From NCBI GenBank assembly GCA_902514945.1, contig CABXSO010000001.1, positions 21,175-85,174 on the forward strand: a DNA stretch of 64,000 bases, read 5' to 3'. A model generated the notes under the pieces. It had not been told where the DNA came from. It saw nothing but the letters and a program-made list of their open reading frames with translations, and searched no databases. Position 1 is the stretch's first letter. Each line of letters begins with the position of its first letter. Below are positions 31,365 to 40,845 of this stretch, in pieces. This DNA comes from an uncultured Pelagibacteraceae bacterium. GTDB taxonomy: Bacteria > Pseudomonadota > Alphaproteobacteria > Pelagibacterales > Pelagibacteraceae. Position numbers and translations under genes: made by a program.

Positions 31365-33296
31365 TTGAACAATTTATATAAAGAATTAGCTAATTGTATA
31401 AGATTTCTCTCAATTGATGCTGTTCAAAAAGCAAACTCGGGACACCCTGGAATGCCAATGGGTATGGCCGATGTTGCTACAGTACTTTTTAGAGATTTTT
31501 TGAAATTTAATCCAAAAAATCCTAGCTGGATTAATAGAGATAGATTTATTCTTTCAGCTGGCCATGGATCGATGCTACTTTACTCTCTTCTTTATTTGAC
31601 TGGTTACAAGAGTGTTTCTTTAACTGATATTAAAAATTTTAGACAATTAAATTCCATATGTGCTGGACATCCTGAATATTATCCTAATACAGGGATTGAA
31701 ACCACTACAGGTCCATTAGGACAAGGAATCTCTAATGCAGTTGGGTTTGCAATATCAGAGGAAATTTTAAAAAAACAATTAGGTAAAAAAAAAATTAATC
31801 ATAAAACTTATGTTCTTGCTGGGGATGGATGTTTAATGGAGGGTATTAGTCACGAGGCATTGAGCTTAGCTGGACATTTAAAATTAAAAAATCTTATTTT
31901 GTTATTCGATAATAATTCTATCTCAATCGATGGTCCCACTAACCTGGCTGTTTCAGATGATCACGAAAAAAGATTTAAGAGCTACGGTTGGGATTACCTG
32001 AAAATAAACGGTCATAATTTCAAAGAAATAACTAAAGCACTAAAAAAAGCACAAAAATCAAAAAAACCTATTGCAATTTCATGTAAAACTACAATCGGTT
32101 ATGGATCTCCAAACAAAGCGGGTAAATCTTCATCACACGGAAGTCCATTAGGTGACGAAGAAATAAAACTTGTTAGGAAAAAACTAAAATGGAAATATGA
32201 GCCTTTTAAGATTCCAGCTGAATTATTAAGTGAATGGAGAAAAATTGGGGAAAGTGCCTCACAAAAGGCTCAGAAAAATAAAGTAAACTTTTCAAATTTT
32301 AAATATTTTAATTCATTAAAAAAATTAATTGAAAAAGCAAAAATTGAGTATTATAAAAATACGAAACCGATTGCCACAAGAAAATCATCTGAAATATTTT
32401 TAAACGTTGTTGCAAAATTTCCTTATTTAATCGGAGGCTCAGCTGATTTAGCTGGTTCGAATAATACTAAGACTAAAGATCATAAAATAATCAAACCAGG
32501 AAATTTTTCAGGAAATTATATTCATTATGGGGTTAGAGAGCATGCGATGTGTGGAATAATGAATGGAATAGCCTTGCACAGTGGTCTTATTCCTTATGGT
32601 GGAACATTTTTAATATTTAGTGATTATTGCAAACCATCAATCAGATTAGCTGCTATGATGAAACAGAGAGTTATATATGTATTTACACATGACTCTATTG
32701 GCTTAGGTGAGGACGGCCCAACTCATCAGCCAATTGAACAATTAACAAGTTTGAGATCAATTCCAAACTTAAATGTTTTTAGACCTTCAGATACGATTGA
32801 AACTTTTGAGTGTTGGCAACTAGCTCTTGAAAGTAAAAATACCCCAAGCGTAATTTCACTAACTAGACAAGGAGTGAGTCCTGTTAGACTAAAAAATACG
32901 CTCAAAAATGAGTCGTCTTTTGGTGCTTATGAAGTTTTGAGAACTGGAAATAATATAAGTGTAACAATTTTAGCTACAGGGTCTGAAACGAGTTTAGCAA
33001 ATGATGTGGGTCATAAATTAGCCACAGATGGTATTTATTCCAAAATAATATCAATGCCTTGTCAAAAAATATTTGATAGTCAAAATAGAAAATATAAGGA
33101 CAAAATATTAGGCGAAACTGAACTGATTGTATCTATTGAAGCCTCTGAAACGAATTATTGGAGAAAATATACGGGTACAAATGGGTTAAATTTTGGAATT
33201 AATGATTTTGGGAAAAGCGCCCCGTATAAAAAAATTTATGATCACTTTAAATTAAATTCTGAAAACATAGTAAAGAGAATTAAAGAAAAATTATGA
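31365..33296 (+). CDS. tkt: Transketolase
   Basis: This 643-residue thiamine-diphosphate enzyme exchanges two-carbon units between pentose-phosphate and glycolytic sugars. The start is a TTG codon (31365) giving [33 protein letters not shown]; no ATG lies upstream in frame that would add family sequence. The ThDP motif is [23 protein letters not shown] at about 152-174. [23 protein letters not shown] and [18 protein letters not shown] follow. The stop overlaps the gap start (ATGA). It heads the tkt-gap-pgk-fba carbon cluster. Confidence 0.97.
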   Translation: MNNLYKELANCIRFLSIDAVQKANSGHPGMPMGMADVATVLFRDFLKFNPKNPSWINRDRFILSAGHGSMLLYSLLYLTGYKSVSLTDIKNFRQLNSICAGHPEYYPNTGIETTTGPLGQGISNAVGFAISEEILKKQLGKKKINHKTYVLAGDGCLMEGISHEALSLAGHLKLKNLILLFDNNSISIDGPTNLAVSDDHEKRFKSYGWDYLKINGHNFKEITKALKKAQKSKKPIAISCKTTIGYGSPNKAGKSSSHGSPLGDEEIKLVRKKLKWKYEPFKIPAELLSEWRKIGESASQKAQKNKVNFSNFKYFNSLKKLIEKAKIEYYKNTKPIATRKSSEIFLNVVAKFPYLIGGSADLAGSNNTKTKDHKIIKPGNFSGNYIHYGVREHAMCGIMNGIALHSGLIPYGGTFLIFSDYCKPSIRLAAMMKQRVIYVFTHDSIGLGEDGPTHQPIEQLTSLRSIPNLNVFRPSDTIETFECWQLALESKNTPSVISLTRQGVSPVRLKNTLKNESSFGAYEVLRTGNNISVTILATGSETSLANDVGHKLATDGIYSKIISMPCQKIFDSQNRKYKDKILGETELIVSIEASETNYWRKYTGTNGLNFGINDFGKSAPYKKIYDHFKLNSENIVKRIKEKL

Positions 33297-34291
33297 AAAT
33301 AAAAATTGGTATCAATGGAATGGGGAGAATAGGAAGAATGATTCTTCGTTCAATTTTTGAAGGTAACAAGGAAATAGAAATTAAGCATATTAATAATAGA
33401 ACTAATTCTGAGGTTTGCGCAAATCTTCTGAAATATGACTCAATCCATGGAAAATTTAATGCTGATATAAGCTTTGATGAAAAAAATCTTATTGTAAATA
33501 AAAACAAAATTTCTTTTGGTCAAGAAACTGATTTAAATAAAATTGATTGGAAAAAATATGGTGTTGATTATGTTTTCGAGTGTACTGGAAAATTTAATTC
33601 TAAAGACAAATTGCAGCCACATCTAAATAATGGAGGGAAAAAAGTAATTGTTTCAGCTCCATGTAAAAATGCAGATAAAACTATTGTTTATGGTGTAAAT
33701 GAGACTGAATTAAAGAAAGAAGATAAAATTATTTCTGCTGCATCTTGCACAACAAATTGTCTAGCAACGGTTGCTAATATTTTAAATGAAAATTTTGTTA
33801 TTGAAAAAGGTTTTATGACAACCATTCATGCATATACAAGTGATCAAAAAATTTTGGATAATTCTCATAAAGATCCTAGAAGGGCTAGATCTGCCAGTCA
33901 ATCAATTGTACCAACTTCTACAGGTGCATCAAAAGCTATAGGTGAAATTATTCCCTCTCTTAAGGGAAAATTAGAAGGTGTAGCAATGAGAGTGCCCACC
34001 CCAAATGTTTCATTGGTTGAACTTGTTTTTTGCGCAAAAAAAGATTTGAGTGTTGAAAAAATAAATTCAGCATTTGAGAATTTTAGTAAAAAAAATAAAG
34101 TTCTAGAAATAACAAGAGAGAAGCTTGTTTCTATTGATTTTAATCATAACCCTGCTTCGTCAATTATTGATGCAAGTTTAACAAACACAGTTGGTATGAA
34201 TATGGGAAAAATTTCTGCATGGTATGATAATGAATGGGGTTTTTCAAATAGGATGTGCGATATAGCTGAATATCTTCATAAAATTTCTTAA
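33293..34291 (+). CDS. gap: Glyceraldehyde-3-phosphate dehydrogenase
   Basis: This 332-residue NAD(P)-dependent enzyme interconverts glyceraldehyde 3-phosphate and 1,3-bisphosphoglycerate. [14 protein letters not shown] binds the dinucleotide. The catalytic cysteine lies in [13 protein letters not shown], the phosphate loops are in [16 protein letters not shown], and the C-terminus has [12 protein letters not shown]. It overlaps tkt by 4 bases and pgk by 1, so translation of the three genes is probably coupled. Confidence 0.98.
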   Translation: MKIKIGINGMGRIGRMILRSIFEGNKEIEIKHINNRTNSEVCANLLKYDSIHGKFNADISFDEKNLIVNKNKISFGQETDLNKIDWKKYGVDYVFECTGKFNSKDKLQPHLNNGGKKVIVSAPCKNADKTIVYGVNETELKKEDKIISAASCTTNCLATVANILNENFVIEKGFMTTIHAYTSDQKILDNSHKDPRRARSASQSIVPTSTGASKAIGEIIPSLKGKLEGVAMRVPTPNVSLVELVFCAKKDLSVEKINSAFENFSKKNKVLEITREKLVSIDFNHNPASSIIDASLTNTVGMNMGKISAWYDNEWGFSNRMCDIAEYLHKIS

Positions 34292-35469
34292 TGAATAGTA
34301 TAAAAAATCAAGGAAATCTTAAGAAAAAAAAAATTTTATTAAGATTGGATTTAAATGTTCCATTAAAAAATGGATCAATTGCCGATGAAACAAGAATAGT
34401 TAAAATTATCCCAATCATAGATTTTTTAATTAAAGAACAATCAAAAATTATAATAATCTCTCATGTTGGACGACCAAAAGGTAAGGTAGACCCTGATCTG
34501 TCACTTAAACCGATATGTGATAATTTAGAAAAAAAGATTAAAAAGAAAATTAGATTAGTTCAAAAAGATATATTTACATTAAAAAAAGAGGATTTGTTTA
34601 AAAATCCAAACGATGAAATAATTTTTTTAGAGAATATTAGATTTTATGAAGAGGAAGAAAAAAATGATACTAATTTTGCACAACATTTAGCCAAACTTGC
34701 TGATTTGTATGTGAATGATGCCTTTTCTTGTTCTCATAGAGCCCACGCATCTTTAAGTAAAATTACTAAATTTCTTCCTTCTTTTGCTGGATTGCAATTG
34801 GAAACAGAAATTAGTGCTTTAAAAAAAGTTACTACAGAGATCAAAAAACCGATCACTTGTATTATTGGAGGATCAAAAATTTCAACAAAAATTGGAATAA
34901 TCAAAAATTTAATATCTAAATTTGATAACATTATCATTGTTGGTGGAATGGCTAATAATATTATCGAATACAAAGGAAACCAAATAGGTAAATCAATTAA
35001 AGAAGAAAATTGTGATGTAATGATTAAAGAAATTTTTGAGACTTTAAAAAATCATTCTTGTAAAGTTACTTTCCCAGAGGATGTTTTAATTGGAAAAAAT
35101 TTAGATGATGAACCTCAAATCAAAGAATTAAATAATATTAAAGATGATGATTTAATTCTAGATATTGGTCCTAAGACATTAGATAAGATAAAAAGTATTA
35201 TTAGGAATAGTGAAACAGTTCTTTGGAATGGACCAGCTGGTTATTTTGAAAATCCAAATTTTGCTAATGGCAGTTACGAAATTGCTAAAGCTATCACAAA
35301 AAAAAATAAGGATAACTCGATTTACTCAGTTGTAGGAGGTGGAGATACAATAGCTCTGATTAATAAAATAAAAGTAGTAGAAAATTTTAATTTTGTTTCA
35401 ACTGCTGGTGGAGCATTTTTAGAATACCTTGAAGGAAAAGAGTTACCTGGTATAAAAGCCTTAAACTAA
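34291..35469 (+). CDS. pgk: Phosphoglycerate kinase
   Basis: This 392-residue enzyme interconverts 1,3-bisphosphoglycerate/ADP and 3-phosphoglycerate/ATP. LLRLDLNVPLKNGSIADETRI and IIISHVGRPKGK form the substrate site. FLENIRFYEEEEKND, DAFSCSHRAHAS, IIGGSKISTKI and the C-terminal SVVGGGDTIALINK/STAGGAFLEYLEGKELPGI (nucleotide site) are complete. It starts inside the gap stop codon. Confidence 0.98.
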   Translation: MNSIKNQGNLKKKKILLRLDLNVPLKNGSIADETRIVKIIPIIDFLIKEQSKIIIISHVGRPKGKVDPDLSLKPICDNLEKKIKKKIRLVQKDIFTLKKEDLFKNPNDEIIFLENIRFYEEEEKNDTNFAQHLAKLADLYVNDAFSCSHRAHASLSKITKFLPSFAGLQLETEISALKKVTTEIKKPITCIIGGSKISTKIGIIKNLISKFDNIIIVGGMANNIIEYKGNQIGKSIKEENCDVMIKEIFETLKNHSCKVTFPEDVLIGKNLDDEPQIKELNNIKDDDLILDIGPKTLDKIKSIIRNSETVLWNGPAGYFENPNFANGSYEIAKAITKKNKDNSIYSVVGGGDTIALINKIKVVENFNFVSTAGGAFLEYLEGKELPGIKALN

Positions 35470-35470
35470 T

Positions 35471-36478
35471 ATGTCTGAATTAAATAGTATAGTACTTAAA
35501 ATACTTAATAATGGAAAAGGTATCCTTGCAGCTGATGAAAGTACTGCAACAATGGCTAAAAGATTAGAGTCAGTAAAAGTTCAATCGACGACTGAAAACC
35601 GTTTGTTGTTTAGAGAAACATTATTTAGTGCTTCTAGTATGACTGAATATATCGGAGGAGTAATTTTGTACGACGAGACAATAAAACAAGTAACGTCAAA
35701 AAAAAATAAAATCCCAGAATTAATTTCAGAAATGGGTAGTACTCCGGGTATAAAAGTTGATACAGGAGCAAAAGTTTTAGCTGGTTCACCAAATGAAAAA
35801 ATTACAGAAGGTTTAGATGGATTAAGGGAAAGATTAAAAGAGTATTATAACTTAGGAGCAAAGTTTACAAAATGGAGAGGTGTATACAATATATCTAAGG
35901 AATTTCCAAGTAATCTATCAATACAATCCAATGCGCACGCATTGGCCAGATATTCTGCATTAGTTCAAGAATGTAATATGGTACCAATAGTTGAACCTGA
36001 AGTATTAATGGATGGAGAACATTCAGCAAAGGAATGCTTCATCAAAACTTGTGAGGTAATTAAAAGATGTTTTGAGGAACTAATCTTACATAAAGTTGAT
36101 TTAAGTGGAGTCATATTAAAGCCAAATATGATTTTAGCTGGAAATAAATGTAAAGATAAAATATCAAATGAGGAAGTTGCAAAATTAACTCTTGAATGTT
36201 TAAAAGACTCAGTTCCATCAGAAGTACCTGGAATAGCATTTTTATCTGGCGGTCAATCAGAAATTGAGGCTACAGAAAATCTAAATTTAATAAACAAATA
36301 TAATGATACCAACTTTATAATGAGCTACTCTTTTGGTCGTGCTCTACAACAAAGCGCATTAAAATTTTGGTCTCAAGATACAAGGAATATGGAAGGAACT
36401 CAAAAAGTTTTTAATCAAAGAGCAAAAATGAATACTTTAGCTGCTCAGGGTAAATGGTCTAAAGAACTTGAGAATTAA
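35471..36478 (+). CDS. fba: Class I fructose-bisphosphate aldolase
   Basis: This 335-residue enzyme resembles the eukaryote-type class I aldolases. GILAADESTATMAKRL is near the start, GGVILYDETIKQ near residue 57, AKFTKWRGVYNI near 129, PIVEPEVLMDGEHS near 177, the Schiff-base lysine in GVILKPNMILAG near 217, and FLSGGQSE follows. It cleaves or forms fructose-1,6-bisphosphate without metal. With gap, pgk and ppdK it fits a gluconeogenic or lower-glycolytic route. Its end overlaps the thiE start by 11 bases. Confidence 0.94.
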   Translation: MSELNSIVLKILNNGKGILAADESTATMAKRLESVKVQSTTENRLLFRETLFSASSMTEYIGGVILYDETIKQVTSKKNKIPELISEMGSTPGIKVDTGAKVLAGSPNEKITEGLDGLRERLKEYYNLGAKFTKWRGVYNISKEFPSNLSIQSNAHALARYSALVQECNMVPIVEPEVLMDGEHSAKECFIKTCEVIKRCFEELILHKVDLSGVILKPNMILAGNKCKDKISNEEVAKLTLECLKDSVPSEVPGIAFLSGGQSEIEATENLNLINKYNDTNFIMSYSFGRALQQSALKFWSQDTRNMEGTQKVFNQRAKMNTLAAQGKWSKELEN

Positions 36479-37082
36479 TAAAAAAAAATTCATTTATCTC
36501 ATTTCACCTACCAAAATTAATAAGCCATTCTACCAAGATTTATCTCAAGTTCTCAAACAAAAAAAAGTTAGTTTTTTTCAATTGAGGCTTAAAAAAGAAA
36601 GTTTAAAAAAAAAATTAATGATTGGTAAAAAAATTAGAAGAATTTGTAAAAAATTTAATGTCAAATTTCTTGTTAATGACGATGCTTTAATTGCCAAAAA
36701 ATTAAATGCAGATGGTTGCCACCTAGGTCAAAAAGACATGCATATTATTGAAGCTAGAAAGTTAATTGGTAATAAAATAATTGGTGTCACGTGTCATAAT
36801 TCTATAGAATTAGCAAAAGTTGCTGTAGAAAATAAAGCAGATTACATAGCCTTTGGGGCCTTTAATGACTCAAAAACAAAAAATATAAAATATAAAGCTT
36901 CTACTAATTTGATAAGAAAAGTAAAAAAAATCACAAAAATCCCTATTGTTGCCATAGGTGGTATTAATTCTAGTAATTATAGAAAACTTTTATTGAATAA
37001 GGCAAACTTTTTAGCTATTTCAGGCTACATTTGGAGTAATAAAAAACTAAAACCAATTGAAGCAATAAAAAAACTTAAATGA
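36468..37082 (+). CDS. thiE: Thiamine phosphate synthase (ThiE/TenI family)
   Basis: This 204-residue TIM-barrel protein shows FFQLRLKK, FLVNDDALIAKKLNADGCHLGQKDM, IIGVTCHNSIELAKVAVENKADYIAFGAF and VAIGGINSSN, the layout of ThiE, which joins HMP-diphosphate and thiazole phosphate. The start is TTG (36468), 11 bases inside fba. GVTCHNS replaces the usual GxSxH loop slightly, so a TenI-like activity cannot be excluded. It is embedded in a carbon-metabolism cluster whose transketolase needs thiamine diphosphate. Its stop overlaps efp (ATGA). Confidence 0.82.
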   Translation: MRINKKKFIYLISPTKINKPFYQDLSQVLKQKKVSFFQLRLKKESLKKKLMIGKKIRRICKKFNVKFLVNDDALIAKKLNADGCHLGQKDMHIIEARKLIGNKIIGVTCHNSIELAKVAVENKADYIAFGAFNDSKTKNIKYKASTNLIRKVKKITKIPIVAIGGINSSNYRKLLLNKANFLAISGYIWSNKKLKPIEAIKKLK

Positions 37083-37639
37083 AAATTAATGCTGGAGAAA
37101 TAAGAGTGGGCATGTTGCTTGAATATAAAAATGATCTATGGCAAGTGCTCAAGACTCAACATGTTAAACCGGGTAAAGGTGGTGCCTTTGCACAAGTTGA
37201 AATGAAAAGTTTAAGCAAAAATACAAAATTAAATGAGAGATTTAGATCTAGCGAAAATGTGGAAAAAGCATCATTAGATGAAATAAACTATAATTATTTA
37301 TACGAAGACGAAAACTGTTACTTCTTTATTGAGCCTAAATCTTTTGAGCAAATTAATTTAAAAAAAGATATTATTGGGGAAAAAGGAAGGTTATTAACTG
37401 AAAATCTCGAGGTCAATGTTAGTTTTCATAATAACTTACCTATTTTTGTTGATTTACCAAATCAAGTAACATGTAAAATAAAAAACACTGATGTTGCATT
37501 AAAAGGCCAGACAGTTTCCTCCTCTTATAAACCAGCGACATTAGATAATGGTTTAAATATACAAGTGCCCCCTTTTATTGAGGCAGGGGATGAAATCATA
37601 ATAGATACACGTAAACTCGAATATATAAAAAAAATTTAG
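37079..37639 (+). CDS. efp: Translation elongation factor P
   Basis: This 186-residue three-domain protein relieves ribosome stalling at polyproline. The modification loop is HVKPGKGGAF with Lys33 at the tip, equivalent to the modified lysine of E. coli EF-P. The N-terminal KOW-like domain is followed by OB domains containing ENCYFFIEP and the C-terminal signature IQVPPFIEAGDEIIIDTRKLEY. The dependence of YebC-family proteins on similar substrates makes its presence with yebC noteworthy. Overlaps thiE by 4 bases. Confidence 0.97.
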   Translation: MKINAGEIRVGMLLEYKNDLWQVLKTQHVKPGKGGAFAQVEMKSLSKNTKLNERFRSSENVEKASLDEINYNYLYEDENCYFFIEPKSFEQINLKKDIIGEKGRLLTENLEVNVSFHNNLPIFVDLPNQVTCKIKNTDVALKGQTVSSSYKPATLDNGLNIQVPPFIEAGDEIIIDTRKLEYIKKI

Positions 37640-37643
37640 TTAT

Positions 37644-38384
37644 ATGAATTCAATATCTTCAAATTTAAATATAATGATTAAAGCTAGTGAAAAAGCCTCA
37701 AAAATTTTAATTAGAGATTTTGGAGAGATAGAAAAATTACAGGTTTCTAAAAAAAGTCCTTCAGATTTTGTAACAAACTCAGACCTAAAAGCAGAAAGAA
37801 TAATTATTGAAGAGTTAGAAAAAGCGAGACCAAATTTCTCTTTTATTAGCGAAGAAAACGGGATAAAAAAAAAGAAGGATACAAACAATATATGGATTAT
37901 TGATCCAATTGATGGAACAATCAACTTTTTACATGGAATTCCACATTTTGCAATTTCAATTGCTTTAAAATCAAATAATGAGATTGTTTCAGGTCTGATT
38001 TATGATCCCATAAAAGATGAAATGTTTTATGCTGAGAAAAATAATGGAACATTCCTAAATAACCAAAGAGTAAGAGTTTCTAAAAAAAATAATTTTGAAG
38101 ATTGTTTATTTGCAATTGGAGGAAAGTTAAATATTGAACCAAATTTTATTAATAGAAGATCAGGTAGTGCAGCACTTGATTTAGCATATGTCGCTGCTGG
38201 AAGATATGATGGCTACTTTCAAAAAAATCTCAACTTATGGGATATAGCAGCAGGAATAATTTTAGTCCAAGAGGCTGGTGGTATAATAGAGGATTTAAAC
38301 TTAGATAACTTAAAAAATGTAAATGTTATAGCTTCAAATCCAAACATTAGTGGAAAATTTAAAGAAAAAGTGGTGAACTTTTAA
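37644..38384 (+). CDS. suhB: Inositol-1-monophosphatase family phosphatase
   Basis: This 246-residue member of the IMPase/SuhB family has the metal-binding motifs FISEENG (Glu near 73), [25 protein letters not shown] (about 88-112) and the C-terminal [20 protein letters not shown] (about 194-213). Members dephosphorylate myo-inositol phosphates or related sugars, and SuhB also aids rRNA transcription in E. coli. It lies between efp and rpmE, a translation-linked context as in other alphaproteobacteria. The substrate is not determinable. Confidence 0.92.
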   Translation: MNSISSNLNIMIKASEKASKILIRDFGEIEKLQVSKKSPSDFVTNSDLKAERIIIEELEKARPNFSFISEENGIKKKKDTNNIWIIDPIDGTINFLHGIPHFAISIALKSNNEIVSGLIYDPIKDEMFYAEKNNGTFLNNQRVRVSKKNNFEDCLFAIGGKLNIEPNFINRRSGSAALDLAYVAAGRYDGYFQKNLNLWDIAAGIILVQEAGGIIEDLNLDNLKNVNVIASNPNISGKFKEKVVNF

Positions 38385-38419
38385 TTGTTTTAAAAAAATC
38401 TTTTGTTATAAATCTCGAA

Positions 38420-38650
38420 ATGAAAAAAAATATACACCCTAAGTATCACAAAATTAAAGTTGAGATGACTGATGGTACTCAATTTGAAACAAGATCTACC
38501 TGGGGTGCGGAGGGCGATGTATTAAAATTAGAAATTGATCCAAAATCTCATTCTGCTTGGACTGGTGGAAAACAAAAACTTATGGATAAAGGTAGAATTA
38601 GTAAATTTAACAAAAAGTTTCAAAACTTTAAATCAGAAAACAAAAACTAG
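38420..38650 (+). CDS. rpmE: 50S ribosomal protein L31
   Basis: This 76-residue protein starts [29 protein letters not shown] and contains [16 protein letters not shown], the L31 signature. It lacks the CxxC zinc ligands, so it is the zinc-independent form, typical of alphaproteobacteria. It abuts the next gene directly (stop 38650, start 38651). Confidence 0.95.
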   Translation: MKKNIHPKYHKIKVEMTDGTQFETRSTWGAEGDVLKLEIDPKSHSAWTGGKQKLMDKGRISKFNKKFQNFKSENKN

Positions 38651-39226
38651 ATGTCTGAAACTCCTTTAATGCCAATGGCAACCGCTGTCTGGCTAGTGGA
38701 AAACACAACACTGACTTTTAAACAAATTGCAAATTTTTGCAATATGCATGAGGTTGAAATTCAAGGTATAGCCGATGGTGAAGTTGCAAAGGGAATTAAA
38801 GCATATAATCCTATAATAGCAGGTCAACTATCAAGAGAAGAAATTGAACTATCTTCAAAGGATGAGAGTAGGCCTCTTAAAATAAAAAATACAGATGTTG
38901 AAATTTCAAATAATGAAAAAAAGATAAAAAAATATATTCCTCTTTCTAAAAGACAAGATAAACCAGATTCAGCTTTATGGCTAATAAAACAGCACAATTT
39001 TTTAAAAGATTCCCAAATTGCAAAATTGGTTGGAGTTACAAAGAATTCCGTTACTTCTATAAGAAATAAAAGTTACTGGAATTTTAATAATTTAAACCCT
39101 AAAGATCCAATTGCATTAAACTTATTTACACAAAAAGATTTGGTTGATGCAATTGAGAAGGCAGAAAGAAGAATTAAAAGAGAAAAAAAAGAAAAAGAAA
39201 AACTACAAAAACTCAACTCGAAGTGA
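38651..39226 (+). CDS. DUF1013 / TrcR-type cell-cycle transcriptional regulator
   Basis: This 191-residue protein has the family N-terminus MSETPLMPMATAVWLVENTTLTFKQIANFCNMHEVEIQGIADGEVA. A helix-turn-helix-like region in the middle reads SALWLIKQHNFLKDSQIAKLVGVTKNSVTSIRNK. The C-terminus is a basic coiled coil. Alphaproteobacterial DUF1013 proteins are described as conserved transcription-associated regulators (TrcR). The two HTH-like repeats support DNA binding. It lies between rpmE and rpsU. Confidence 0.83.
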   Translation: MSETPLMPMATAVWLVENTTLTFKQIANFCNMHEVEIQGIADGEVAKGIKAYNPIIAGQLSREEIELSSKDESRPLKIKNTDVEISNNEKKIKKYIPLSKRQDKPDSALWLIKQHNFLKDSQIAKLVGVTKNSVTSIRNKSYWNFNNLNPKDPIALNLFTQKDLVDAIEKAERRIKREKKEKEKLQKLNSK

Positions 39227-39279
39227 TGAATAAATTAGATAGACATAGAATTTCAAAAATGATAACAAATCATTCTTTT

Positions 39280-39284
39280 GGAGG
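39280..39284 (+). promoter_or_regulatory. Shine-Dalgarno site that decides the rpsU start
   Basis: GGAGG at 39280-39284, followed by T, is one of the strongest ribosome-binding sites in the window. It lies 5 bases before the ATT codon at 39290, and it overlaps the in-frame TTG at 39278, which would therefore have no Shine-Dalgarno sequence of its own. Confidence 0.75.
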
Positions 39285-39289
39285 TAGTT

Positions 39290-39484
39290 ATTAAAATAGA
39301 GGTGAAAGACAATAATGTTGAACAAGCTTTGAGAGTTTTGAAAAGAAAACTTCAAAGAGATGGTTTTTTTAAAATAATTAAGCTTAAAAATAATTATGAA
39401 AAACCATCTGAGAAAAAAAAAAGAATTCTCCAAGAAAATATTAAACGAGTAAAAAAATTAAATAAGCTTAAAAACAGAATTTAA
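39290..39484 (+). CDS. rpsU: 30S ribosomal protein S21, probable AUU start codon
   Basis: This 64-residue S21 reads (I)KIEVKDNNVEQALRVLKRK then LQRDGFFKIIKLKNNYEKPSEKKKR, a close match to alphaproteobacterial S21 (typically MQVLVRDNNVDQAL...). The ATT codon at 39290 aligns with the initiator Met of homologues and sits 5 bases after the GGAGG site. The only canonical-type upstream start, TTG 39278, coincides with that site and would add four residues absent in homologues. A downstream GTG at 39302 would cut the conserved first strand. An AUU start is known for infC. S21 helps mRNA engagement during initiation. Confidence 0.88.
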   Translation: MKIEVKDNNVEQALRVLKRKLQRDGFFKIIKLKNNYEKPSEKKKRILQENIKRVKKLNKLKNRI

Positions 39485-39490
39485 GTACAC

Positions 39491-39567
<77 letters not shown>

Positions 39568-39636
39568 ATTTTTTATGAAAAGAAATCAATCTCTAATAGC
39601 TAAACCCTTCAATAATTTACGCAAATAAAATTAAAA

Positions 39637-40845
39637 GTGTCTAAACTAACATTTTCGTTAATACTATTTTTTCCAATATTTCTAATTGCTGGAAATTTTT
39701 TAATAAATCTTTTTTATATTTCAGTTTCGATTTTATCTGTTTTAAATTTTCATCAAGAAAAAGATTTTTTCAGATCAAATATATTTTACCTGTTAATATT
39801 TTTTCTAATCTACTTATGTATAAATCTTATATTCAGCATTAATTTTTATAATTCTTATCCTAGAGTAATAAAATTTCTACTTATAATTTTGTTTGTGAAA
39901 GAAATCGTCAATTTTAATAATAAAGGAGAAATTTATATTGAAAGAATAATGAGATTTTGGTCTGTATTATTTTTTATTGTCACCATTGATGTAATATTTG
40001 AAATTATATTTGGATTTAATACTTTGGGATTTAAGTCCTACATGCCTGGTAGAATTGCGAGTTTTTTCGGTGATGAATTAGTAGTTGGCACTTTTTATCA
40101 TTTTTTTTCTTTGATGGTATTATCGTATTTAGTTAAAAACAAATATTCAAATTTTTTCATTATTTCTCTTATAATCTTAATTATTTGTATAAGCTTTATG
40201 ATTGGTGAAAGAGCAAACTTCATCAAATTATTTTTTTCAATTTTAATAATTTCTTTTCTTATCTTGGAAATTGGTTTTATAAAAAAAATTGGTATGACCT
40301 TTTTAACTTTTTTAATCGTAGGAGGAATTTTTTACTCAAATGATAACATTAAAAGTAGATATTATAATCAAATTGGTAATATTTATTCTGTTGATGGTTT
40401 TAAAAAATTTTTTAAAGAATCTCAATATGGGGCACATCAAAGCACTGCTTACCAAATATTCAAAGATAATACCTTACTTGGTGTAGGACTTAAGAACTTT
40501 AGAGAAGAGAGTAAAAAAAGTAAATACGAAAATCCAGATTACAAAAGGTCAAATCAAAGACAAGCAACTCACCCACATCAGATCCATCTTGAGCTTTTAT
40601 CTGAACTTGGATTAATTGGGTACATTTCTTTCTTAGTTATGATTATTTACTCAATTATAGTTTCAGCTAAAAATTATTTTAAAAAGAAAAATCCTTATCA
40701 ACTTTCAACCTTGATTTACATTATATCTTGCTTGATTCCAATAATACCTTCGGGAAGTATATTTTCGACCTTCTTTGGAGGACTCTTTTGGTTTAGTTTT
40801 GGTTTAATGATCAGCTTTAATAAAAATTTAAAGCTTAAAGTTTGA
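39637..40845 (+). CDS. O-antigen ligase / polymerase-like membrane protein
   Basis: This 402-residue polytopic protein starts with GTG. About ten hydrophobic segments are visible, with a large hydrophilic loop at about residues 245-310 containing QSTAYQIFKDNTLLGVGLKNFREES and HPHQIHLELLSELGLIGYISFLVMI. That loop pattern (H-x-x-x-x-E-x-L-x-E-x-G) is the WaaL/Wzy signature of ligases moving polysaccharide onto lipid A-core. It lies 69 bases after tRNA-fMet, apart from the other glycan genes at 44.8 kb, and its end overlaps the convergent transaldolase gene by 18 bases. Ligase versus polymerase is unresolved. Confidence 0.85.
   Translation: MSKLTFSLILFFPIFLIAGNFLINLFYISVSILSVLNFHQEKDFFRSNIFYLLIFFLIYLCINLIFSINFYNSYPRVIKFLLIILFVKEIVNFNNKGEIYIERIMRFWSVLFFIVTIDVIFEIIFGFNTLGFKSYMPGRIASFFGDELVVGTFYHFFSLMVLSYLVKNKYSNFFIISLIILIICISFMIGERANFIKLFFSILIISFLILEIGFIKKIGMTFLTFLIVGGIFYSNDNIKSRYYNQIGNIYSVDGFKKFFKESQYGAHQSTAYQIFKDNTLLGVGLKNFREESKKSKYENPDYKRSNQRQATHPHQIHLELLSELGLIGYISFLVMIIYSIIVSAKNYFKKKNPYQLSTLIYIISCLIPIIPSGSIFSTFFGGLFWFSFGLMISFNKNLKLKV

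Noticed and set aside
36468-36478. A frameshift between the aldolase and thiE genes
   Set aside because: Both proteins are complete at the junction; the 11-base overlap with a TTG start is consistent with tight packing, not a broken gene.
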